From an uncultured Bacillota bacterium (GTDB lineage: Bacteria > Bacillota > Dehalobacteriia > UBA4068), in assembly GCA_934427095.1 (NCBI GenBank), contig CAKRYM010000105.1:1-5651 (forward strand): a stretch of 5,651 nt of DNA. The letters are read 5' to 3'. Positions 1-5,057 of the stretch are shown here, piece after piece. Position 1 is the stretch's first letter. Each line of letters opens with the position of its first letter. The notes beneath the pieces are model-generated. The model did no database searches. It had not been told where the DNA came from and saw nothing but the letters and a program-made list of their open reading frames with translations. A program made the translations under genes and the position numbers.

Positions 1-153
1 GTCCCGTTCTTCCTGAGCCTGAATGGTATACCAGTTGCCAAACCCATCCAGATCGCAATCAATATAGTAATTAGCGATATCCAAATAAAGATATGCGCTA
101 TAAAATTCCTTATTTACCTGCTGAATCAGTAAATCAACTACTTTTTTATCCAT
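1..153 (-). CDS. ftnA: Ferritin, N-terminal 51 residues (cut by window edge)
   Basis: This is a non-haem ferritin of the bacterial FtnA type, which forms a 24-subunit cytosolic shell that oxidises Fe(II) at a ferroxidase centre and stores it as ferric mineral. Only the first 51 codons are in the window; the frame is open to position 1. The visible part covers helix A and the start of helix B. Glu16, Tyr23, Glu48 and Glu49 fall where E. coli FtnA has Glu17, Tyr24, Glu49 and Glu50 of the iron site, and the stretch QAQEER matches the family's helix B. The ATG at 153 follows an AAAGGAG ribosome binding site at a good distance. The gene lies 72 bp downstream of a rubrerythrin gene in the same direction, a pairing that fits joint control of iron and peroxide. 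No confident separate promoter is visible. A bacterioferritin is less likely because the spacing of iron ligands fits FtnA. Confidence 0.88.
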   Translation of the reverse strand, partial: MDKKVVDLLIQQVNKEFYSAYLYLDIANYYIDCDLDGFGNWYTIQAQEERD

Positions 154-180
154 AAAGGTTCTCCTTTCTTTCTAAAAGAC

Positions 181-208
181 AGGCGCAGAGAACAGGTTCT
201 CCGCGCCT
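181..208 (-). terminator. Rubrerythrin-ferritin intergenic hairpin, possible weak terminator
   Basis: A stem of six GC-rich pairs (AGGCGC with GCGCCT), one A/C mismatch and five more pairs (GAGAA with TTCTC) closes a four-base loop. It starts 17 bases after the rubrerythrin stop codon. On the minus strand it is followed by GTCTTTTAG, a short and interrupted T-tract, so termination would be partial at best. It could instead protect the upstream message or tune ferritin expression; its loop-side arm repeats the ferritin ribosome binding region exactly. Confidence 0.5.
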
Positions 209-225
209 ATAGCGAGTTTTGCTAA

Positions 226-771
226 TTATTCGCCGAAATAACGAGCCAACAAACCGCGGAAACCGCAGCCATGCCGCGCTTCATCCTTTGCCATTTCATG
301 TACGGTGTCGTGGATAGCGTCATAGCCCAATTCCTTAGCCAAAACAGCCAGTTCTTTTTTACCAGAGCAAGCACCATGTTCAGCTTCTGCACGTTTTTCC
401 AAGTTGGTTTTGGTGCTATCCCAAAGGACTTCGCCCAGGAGTTCCGCAAATTTCGCAGCATGTTCTGCCTCTTCCCAAGCGTAACGTTTAAAGGCTTCAG
501 CAACTTCCGGATAGCCTTCCCGATCCGCCTTGCGGCTCATGGCCAGATACATACCTACTTCGCAGCATTCACCATTAAAATTTGCACGAAGACCCTCAAT
601 CACCCGTTCATCGCAGCCTTGGGCAACCCCAATCCGATGTTCATCAGCAAAAGCGCCGATTTCTGCCATTTCCGTAAATTTGGAAGCAGGGGCATTGCAC
701 TGAGGGCATTTTTCTGGAGCAGCATCACCTTCATAAACATAACCGCAAACAGAGCATACAAATTTTTTCAT
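226..771 (-). CDS. rbr: Reverse rubrerythrin (peroxide-reducing non-haem diiron protein)
   Basis: The product is a 181-residue cytosolic rubrerythrin in the 'reverse' domain order. A rubredoxin-like iron site comes first (Cys6, Cys9, Cys22, Cys25 as CSVC and CPQC within about residues 1-35). A ferritin-like four-helix domain follows (about 45-178), with Glu68 and two ExxH motifs, Glu101-His104 and Glu164-His167, as probable diiron ligands. Proteins of this layout in clostridia such as C. acetobutylicum reduce hydrogen peroxide (and help remove oxygen), using electrons passed on from NADH through an oxidoreductase and rubredoxin; often labelled NADH peroxidase. The length is normal for this subgroup. 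The ATG follows TTTTAGGAGG with good spacing. The gene has its own promoter at 837-864 and a palindrome over the likely transcription start, so control by a PerR or Fur-type repressor is plausible but unproven. Ferritin follows downstream. Confidence 0.93.
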   Translation of the reverse strand: MKKFVCSVCGYVYEGDAAPEKCPQCNAPASKFTEMAEIGAFADEHRIGVAQGCDERVIEGLRANFNGECCEVGMYLAMSRKADREGYPEVAEAFKRYAWEEAEHAAKFAELLGEVLWDSTKTNLEKRAEAEHGACSGKKELAVLAKELGYDAIHDTVHEMAKDEARHGCGFRGLLARYFGE

Positions 772-812
772 GAGAAAATCCTCCTAAAAGATAATAACAT
801 CTTGTCGCTAGT

Positions 813-835
813 TTATTAATAGCAATTACTAATAA
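813..835 (-). promoter_or_regulatory. Palindromic operator candidate over the rubrerythrin transcription start
   Basis: Two nine-base arms, TTATTAGTA and TATTAATAA, surround a five-base centre; eight of nine positions are perfectly complementary and the other is G/T. The site begins one base after the -10 hexamer and covers the predicted start near 830, the usual place for a repressor. It is AT-rich like PerR and Fur boxes but agrees only in part with the TTATAATNATTATAA consensus (about 9 of 14 defined positions by eye). The regulator is inferred from the gene's function, not shown by the sequence. Confidence 0.5.
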
Positions 836-836
836 G

Positions 837-864
837 AGTATAACATATGATAGCAAAAAATCAA
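837..864 (-). promoter_or_regulatory. Rubrerythrin promoter (sigma-A type, extended -10)
   Basis: Reading on the minus strand there is a -35 of TTGATT (864-859), a 16-base spacer and a -10 of TATACT (842-837), preceded by TGT, which gives an extended -10. Transcription would begin near 830 and leave a 5' leader of roughly 60 bases before the ATG at 771. The promoter lies between the acyl carrier protein stop codon and the rubrerythrin gene, so rubrerythrin and ferritin can be expressed apart from leuA. Confidence 0.75.
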
Positions 865-891
865 GTATTTTCTCCGTAAATTCGTATTAAA

Positions 892-1113
892 TTAACCAAT
901 TTTTTTCTCTATGTAAGCAACCAAGTCAGCAATAGAGAGCAATTCCCCAGCATCGTCAATCATGATACCAAATTCATCTTCCAAAGCCAACATAATTTCT
1001 ACCATATACAAAGAGTCAATCTGCATTTCACTAAAGCTGCTTTCCATGGTAATCAAGCTCGGGTCAATATCCAATTTTTCTGCGACAATCGCTTTCACTT
1101 TTTCAAATACCAT
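892..1113 (-). CDS. Acyl carrier protein, divergent stand-alone copy
   Basis: This 73-residue acidic protein has the size and pattern of an acyl carrier protein. The phosphopantetheine site is DSL with Ser34, followed by the recognition helix sequence YMVEIMLALEDEFGI, where the carrier normally meets its partner enzymes. The usual LGADSLD of fatty-acid carriers is replaced by MQIDSLY, so this may not be the main carrier of fatty acid synthesis; which acyl group it carries is unknown. An ATG two codons upstream (1119) is in frame, but it would sit one base from the AGGAG sequence, whereas the ATG at 1113 has a normal gap of seven, so the shorter form is preferred. The gene starts 36 bp after leuA on the same strand with no terminator between them and is probably co-transcribed. 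No holo-ACP synthase or other fatty acid gene is in the window. A D-alanyl carrier (DltC) is less likely because no dlt genes are nearby. Confidence 0.88.
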   Translation of the reverse strand: MVFEKVKAIVAEKLDIDPSLITMESSFSEMQIDSLYMVEIMLALEDEFGIMIDDAGELLSIADLVAYIEKKIG

Positions 1114-1120
1114 AATCATT

Positions 1121-1127
1121 CTCCTTT
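1121..1127 (-). promoter_or_regulatory. Ribosome binding site that decides the acyl carrier protein start
   Basis: AAAGGAG on the minus strand ends seven bases before the ATG at 1113 but only one base before the in-frame ATG at 1119. A ribosome could not use the nearer codon efficiently, so the protein should begin MVFEKV rather than MIMVFEKV. Confidence 0.75.
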
Positions 1128-1149
1128 GCCATAAATAAAATTGTACGTC

Positions 1150-2673
1150 TTATTTTGTTTTGATTGTATTTTCTGCATAAATCCGGTTGATCGCATTCAA
1201 ATACGCCAACATACTCGACTTAATCACATCGGAGCTAATGCCTTTGCCTAAATAAATCCCCTCGCCATAGCGAACACGAACCGTTACCTCACCTAAAGCA
1301 TCGGAACCTTCGGTTACTGCGCGAATATGGTAAGTATCCAAAGAAATATCTAATCCCACCATTTCTGTAATGGCTTGCAATGCCGCGTCCACTGGGCCCG
1401 CTGCAATCGAAGCTTTTTGCAGAATTTCATCGCCGCGTTTTAGCCAAACCGCAGCAGTGGAATTCACCTTACTAGCAGTCAAAATTTGATAATTCACCAG
1501 CTGGATCGTGGGGGTTACTTCAGAAATGCGGCCTTCAATAATCGCCACCACATCTTTCAATGTAATTTCCTTTTTCTGGTCCGCCAAAGCCTTAAACCGT
1601 TCAAAGGCATAATTGGCTTCTTCTTCCGTAAGGCGATAACCCAGCTCTGTCAATTTTTCCAAAAAGGCATGACGGCCACTAAGTTTGCCCAGCACCATAC
1701 TATCCACATCATAACGGCCAATACTTTCCGGGGACATAATTTCATAGGTTTCCCGATCATTCATTACTCCATGTTGGTGGATACCGCTTTGATGACGGAA
1801 GGCATTTTCCCCTACAATTGCCTTATTTGGGGGAATTTCAATTCCTGTATATTTGCTGACCAAACGACTAACCCGGAAAATATGGCGGGTATTCAACTTA
1901 TGTTGAACTTGATAAACGTCACTGCGTACAGATAAGGCCATGGCAATTTCCTCAAGAGCAGCATTCCCTGCTCTCTCCCCGATGCCGTTGATCGTTCCTT
2001 CAACCTGGTCCGCCCCGGCAACTACCGCAGCAAGGGTATTGCCCACTGCAAGCCCCAGATCATTATGGCAATGAACGGCAAGATGCGCTTTATCTATATT
2101 CGGCACCGTTTCTAATAAATAGGTAACCAAGCCGGCATATTCTTCTGGGGTGCAATATCCCACGGTATCAGGAATATTCACTGTTGTTGCCCCTGCAGCA
2201 ATCGCTTTTTCCAGCACACGGGCCAAAAATTCCCTATCGCTACGGCTGGCGTCTTCTGCGGAAAACTGCACATTTTTGGTAAATGTCTTTGCCACACGGA
2301 CGGCATTTACCACAGCGTCCAGCACTTCTTCTCTAGTCATATTGAGCTTATGCATCATATGCCGTTCAGAAGTGGCAATAAACACGTGAATCAAAGGGTC
2401 TTCCGCGTAACGCAAGGCTTCCCAGGCGCGCTGGACATCTCCCGTCATCGCCCGGCAGAGACTCGCGACTCTGGCTCCCTGTATTTCTTGGGCAATTGCC
2501 TTTACTGCTTCGAAATCTCCTTGCGACGACGCGGCAAAACCAGCTTCAATAATGTCTACGCCCAGATTTGCTAAATCTTTAGCAATTTCAATTTTATCCC
2601 GTGCGTTTAAATTTACACCTGGGGTTTGCTCGCCATCCCGAAGGGTTGTATCGAAGAAAATGATGTTCCGCAT
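1150..2673 (-). CDS. leuA: 2-Isopropylmalate synthase
   Basis: LeuA condenses acetyl-CoA with 2-ketoisovalerate to give 2-isopropylmalate, the first committed step of leucine synthesis, in the cytosol. The 507-residue length is normal for the bacterial short form. A TIM-barrel catalytic domain (about 1-270) carries DTTLRDGEQ at 8-16 with metal ligand Asp13, HCHND at 201-205 with His201 and His203, and GIGERAGNAALEE at 230-242 with Asn237. A linker region (about 275-365) has HQSGIHQHG at 294-302. The C-terminal leucine-sensing dimer domain (about 385-500) is complete, so feedback inhibition by leucine is expected. The start ATG follows GGAG with an eight-base gap. leuB, leuC and leuD are not adjacent; only the acyl carrier gene follows. 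The promoter at 2740-2768 drives it, and the short leader has no T-box or leader peptide. Homocitrate and citramalate synthases are relatives, but the overall sequence pattern fits LeuA best. Confidence 0.95.
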   Translation of the reverse strand: MRNIIFFDTTLRDGEQTPGVNLNARDKIEIAKDLANLGVDIIEAGFAASSQGDFEAVKAIAQEIQGARVASLCRAMTGDVQRAWEALRYAEDPLIHVFIATSERHMMHKLNMTREEVLDAVVNAVRVAKTFTKNVQFSAEDASRSDREFLARVLEKAIAAGATTVNIPDTVGYCTPEEYAGLVTYLLETVPNIDKAHLAVHCHNDLGLAVGNTLAAVVAGADQVEGTINGIGERAGNAALEEIAMALSVRSDVYQVQHKLNTRHIFRVSRLVSKYTGIEIPPNKAIVGENAFRHQSGIHQHGVMNDRETYEIMSPESIGRYDVDSMVLGKLSGRHAFLEKLTELGYRLTEEEANYAFERFKALADQKKEITLKDVVAIIEGRISEVTPTIQLVNYQILTASKVNSTAAVWLKRGDEILQKASIAAGPVDAALQAITEMVGLDISLDTYHIRAVTEGSDALGEVTVRVRYGEGIYLGKGISSDVIKSSMLAYLNAINRIYAENTIKTK

Positions 2674-2739
2674 TGTCTTGGCTCCGTGCTTCTACCTATT
2701 TGTTGTCTAGGATCAGGAAAAGACCTTATGTCCTGTTTT

Positions 2740-2768
2740 ATTGTAACATAAAACCATCTTTAGTGCAA
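2740..2768 (-). promoter_or_regulatory. leuA promoter (sigma-A type, extended -10)
   Basis: On the minus strand the -10 is TACAAT (2745-2740), preceded by TGT as an extended -10. Seventeen bases upstream is a weak -35, TTGCAC (2768-2763). A better-looking TTGACA at 2774-2769 overlaps the feoB stop codon but is 23 bases from this -10, too far to pair with it. Transcription would start near 2733, giving a leader of about 60 bases. This is too short for a T-box, so control would have to come from a repressor or from leucine feedback on the enzyme. No terminator separates feoB from this promoter. Confidence 0.7.
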
Positions 2769-2770
2769 TG

Positions 2771-4558
2771 TCAAATCAACAGAAAGCCAGCCCATCCAGC
2801 CAACCAGGACACAACAAAGGCCACAATCCAAGCAAAGAGTAAATGCGCCAAAGCAATACGCAAGACAAACCACTTAGAACCGCTTTCTGCCGCCATAATC
2901 CTTAGGGTAGCAACACAAGGGGTATACAATAAGACAAAAGTAAGAAACGCTAATGCCGCGCTATGGCTAAGTAAAGTTGGCAGGGCACCAGTTGAGCCAA
3001 GCAAAATACTGAAGGTAGAAACAATGGCTTCTTTACTAAACAATCCAGCGATCAAAGCCACGGCTAATTCCCAGCGGCCCAGCCCAAGCGGTTGTAATAG
3101 ATTAGCGACCCAAACACCCATGCATCCCAGTATACTAGTAGAAGCATCTGACGTGGGAGTCATGGTTGGTGTAAGGTTGCTTAATACCCAAACCAAAACG
3201 GATGCCAAAAAAATAACGGAACCAGCTTTGCTAATATAATCCCACACTCGTACTTGTATTGAACGAAAAAGTGCACGGAAAGCTGGCCAACGATAAGGTG
3301 GTAATTCCAAAATAAAACACGTCTTTTCCTTTACCAACATGGTTTTATCCAATAAACGCAGAACCAACGCCCCAAAGAAAAGCCCGCCAAAATACAGCCC
3401 GCCAATGATGAGCCAGCTATGTTCAGGGAAAAAAGCAGCCGTAAAAAAGGCATAAACCGGTAGCCGGGCGGAACAACTAACAAAGGGAATTGCCGTCATG
3501 GTCAGCAGCCTGTCCCGCCAAGAATCTAAAGATCGACAAGCCATTACCGCCGGAACGGAGCAACCAAATCCCAACAACAGTGGAATCATACTGAATCCCG
3601 AAAGGCCTACCTTGGACAAGTAACGGTCAGCCAAAAAAGCTGTGCGTGCCATATAGCCACTGGTTTCCAATAAAGCCAAAAACAAAAACATCAACAAAAG
3701 CTGCGGCAAAAATACCAGGACACTACCAATACCGCTAAAAATTCCGTCCAATAGTAAGCTTTGTACAAAAGGCTGAACAGAAAAATGCAGCAATAGCGTA
3801 TGCACTCCTTCTTCCGCATAAGTCAGCCATAGGCTGAAAACATCCGAAAGCGCTGCACCTAATGGACCAAAACTAAGGTAAAACATAGTTAGCATCAACA
3901 AAGAAAAAATTGGCAACGCCCAAAATGGATGACAGAAAAACCGGTCCAAACCAGGGCCTTCTTTTTGTTGCTTTGTTGGAATAGCGACTTTCTCCATCAA
4001 TTGCGCCACTTGATCAAAACGAGCGACAGCAGAAAGGGCAATGTCTAAGGGCAAAGCAGACGGTGGATTGTTCGTAGCTTGGCAAGCTGCTTGCAGTAAA
4101 GAAGATAAACCCTGCCCTTTTGCAGCACTACAAGGAATGCAGGGAATGCCAAGCTCATCCCTTAGTCGTTCCACATCAAGGGTTAACCCTAAACGCGGTA
4201 GCTCGTCCCATAAATTCAAACACAACACCATGGGAATCTTTTTTTCCAATAACTGTGTGGTAAGATAAAGATGGCGTTCCAAATTGGTACTATTCGCCAC
4301 ATTGATGATTACATCCGGTTTTGCCGTAGACAGATAGGCGTCCACAGCTTTCTGCTCCGGTGAAACAGAGGTCAAAGAGTATACCCCCGGTAAATCAATC
4401 AATTTGATTTCGGTTTCTCCAAACATAAAGCTACCTTGTTCTGCCGTAACCGTAACGCCAGCCCAGTTGCCTACTGGTCCGCCTGCGCCGGTCAAGGCAT
4501 GAAAGAGGGTGGTTTTTCCGCAATTCGGATTCCCCAATAAGGCAATTTCCAACTGCAC
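2771..4558 (-). CDS. feoB: Ferrous iron transporter FeoB
   Basis: FeoB is an inner-membrane Fe(II) importer with a cytosolic G-protein domain. The 595-residue product has G1 GNPNCGKT (9-16), the G2 threonine Thr36 in GVTV, G3 DLPG (55-58), G4 NLWD (115-118) and G5 SAA (144-146), then a linker helix region (about 170-205). The membrane part (about 212-593) has many hydrophobic segments and the family core: SGYMARTAF (300-308), GFGCSVPA (330-337) with Cys333, SCSARLPVY (361-369) with Cys362, LFSKEAIVST (506-515) and YTPCVATL (545-552). It lies at the short end of the family. The start is a GTG at 4558 with AAAAGGGG eight bases upstream; the nearby ATG at 4563 is out of frame. No feoA gene lies next to it in the window, although most feo loci have one. 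I see no convincing promoter or Fur box in the 190 bp upstream; leuA follows after 97 bp. Confidence 0.95.
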   Translation of the reverse strand: MQLEIALLGNPNCGKTTLFHALTGAGGPVGNWAGVTVTAEQGSFMFGETEIKLIDLPGVYSLTSVSPEQKAVDAYLSTAKPDVIINVANSTNLERHLYLTTQLLEKKIPMVLCLNLWDELPRLGLTLDVERLRDELGIPCIPCSAAKGQGLSSLLQAACQATNNPPSALPLDIALSAVARFDQVAQLMEKVAIPTKQQKEGPGLDRFFCHPFWALPIFSLLMLTMFYLSFGPLGAALSDVFSLWLTYAEEGVHTLLLHFSVQPFVQSLLLDGIFSGIGSVLVFLPQLLLMFLFLALLETSGYMARTAFLADRYLSKVGLSGFSMIPLLLGFGCSVPAVMACRSLDSWRDRLLTMTAIPFVSCSARLPVYAFFTAAFFPEHSWLIIGGLYFGGLFFGALVLRLLDKTMLVKEKTCFILELPPYRWPAFRALFRSIQVRVWDYISKAGSVIFLASVLVWVLSNLTPTMTPTSDASTSILGCMGVWVANLLQPLGLGRWELAVALIAGLFSKEAIVSTFSILLGSTGALPTLLSHSAALAFLTFVLLYTPCVATLRIMAAESGSKWFVLRIALAHLLFAWIVAFVVSWLAGWAGFLLI

Positions 4559-4566
4559 AGCATTCG

Positions 4567-4574
4567 CCCCTTTT
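4567..4574 (-). promoter_or_regulatory. Ribosome binding site supporting the feoB GTG start
   Basis: AAAAGGGG lies eight bases before the GTG at 4558. The only close ATG (4563) is in another frame, so GTG is the best start; it places the P-loop at residues 9-16, the usual distance from the FeoB N-terminus. Confidence 0.6.
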
Positions 4575-4702
4575 CTCTGCTTACCAAAAGAAGTCTTTCC
4601 CTATATTTACGTTTTCCCATCGCAAAACAGACGAATTCGCCAAAAGAACCTTCTCTCCGTCAAAGCAGTGATGCAATCCGTAGGAAATCCCCGGAAAATG
4701 AC

Positions 4703-4731
4703 TTGACTTTTTCCAGCGAATACGGTATGAT
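4703..4731 (+). promoter_or_regulatory. tRNA-Val promoter
   Basis: TTGACT at 4703-4708 and TATGAT at 4726-4731 are separated by exactly 17 bases, five of six matches to each consensus hexamer. The start would fall about ten bases before the mature tRNA. It is divergent from feoB, and the 190 bp between feoB and the tRNA holds no other gene. Confidence 0.88.
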
Positions 4732-4748
4732 AAAAAGCGTCCGAAATT

Positions 4749-4823
4749 GGGCGTATAGCTCAGCGGGAGAGCGCTTGACTCACATTCAAGAGGTCACTGG
4801 TTCGAAACCAGTTACGCCCACCA
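4749..4823 (+). tRNA. tRNA-Val, anticodon CAC
   Basis: The 75-base gene folds into a full cloverleaf. The acceptor stem GGGCGTA pairs perfectly with TACGCCC, the D stem is GCTC with GAGC, the anticodon stem CTTGA pairs with TCAAG, and the T stem ACTGG pairs with CCAGT around TTCGAAA. The seven-base anticodon loop CTCACAT places CAC at positions 34-36, reading the valine codon GUG. The discriminator base is A and the 3' CCA is encoded. The variable loop has five bases. It stands alone, with its own promoter and terminator. Confidence 0.97.
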
Positions 4824-4825
4824 AG

Positions 4826-4870
4826 AAAAAACCCTGTTAAACCATTTTTGTTGGTCTAACAGGGTTTTTT
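4826..4870. terminator. Bidirectional intrinsic terminator between tRNA-Val and the C39 peptidase gene
   Basis: ACCCTGTTA pairs with TAACAGGGT, then an A/C mismatch and ACCA with TGGT close a seven-base loop. The stem is flanked by six A on the left and six T on the right, giving a U-tract in both directions. It begins three bases after the tRNA CCA end and should stop tRNA transcription, and also the convergent transcript of the peptidase gene. Confidence 0.93.
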
Positions 4871-4977
4871 CATTTTGTGCTTGTTAAGGGTTTTCTTTTT
4901 TAATTATTTTGAGGTCTTTTTAGCAGCAAAGGAATTTTTTGACCACGCACCTAACCACACACCTTATCAATAAGCAT

Positions 4978-5044
4978 CCCCCTCCTGGATAAAACCAAGA
5001 GGGGGTATTCAGGAGGACCCACCGGGATGAAAGCCAATCCTCGG
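4978..5044. other. Structured intergenic segment with competing stem-loops
   Basis: Hairpin one pairs CCCCCTC and TGG (4978-4988) with CCA and GAGGGGG (4995-5005) but has no T-tract on either side, so it is not a standard terminator. The same left arm can instead form an 11-pair stem, CCTCCTGGATA (4981-4991) with TATTCAGGAGG (5006-5016), with one G/U pair in plus-strand RNA. A further hairpin joins CCGGGAT (5022-5028) to ATCC and CGG (5037-5044) around an eight-base loop. The segment lies just downstream of the C39 peptidase stop codon. It could be the 3' end structure of that message or a small RNA or leader on the plus strand. No known riboswitch class was recognised. Confidence 0.5.
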
Positions 5045-5057
5045 CAAGATTGTTAAC

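Noticed and set aside
222..503. 93-codon minus-strand frame inside rubrerythrin
   Set aside because: It overlaps the rubrerythrin gene in another frame, and the rubrerythrin frame carries all the iron-binding motifs.
271..819. 182-codon open frame on the plus strand opposite rubrerythrin
   Set aside because: It lies almost wholly antisense to a clear rubrerythrin gene, has no ribosome binding site, and its translation resembles no protein family.
892..1119. Longer acyl carrier protein start at 1119
   Set aside because: The ATG would be a single base from the AGGAG sequence, while the ATG at 1113 has normal spacing and gives the usual N-terminus of the family.
2674..2739. Possible T-box or leader-peptide attenuator before leuA
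   Set aside because: The leader after the predicted start is only about 60 bases, with no T-box consensus, terminator hairpin or run of leucine codons.
2673..3239. 188-codon open frame on the plus strand opposite the end of feoB
   Set aside because: It is antisense to conserved FeoB membrane motifs, lacks a ribosome binding site and gives a low-complexity translation. It is a shadow frame.
5024..5050. Resemblance of GATGAAAGCCA to the 3' part of a cobalamin riboswitch
   Set aside because: Only a short stretch is similar. The rest of the B12 box and the upstream conserved core are absent.
4800..5057. Attachment site at the 3' end of tRNA-Val
   Set aside because: The last bases of the tRNA are not repeated anywhere to the right within the window, and no integrase is visible.
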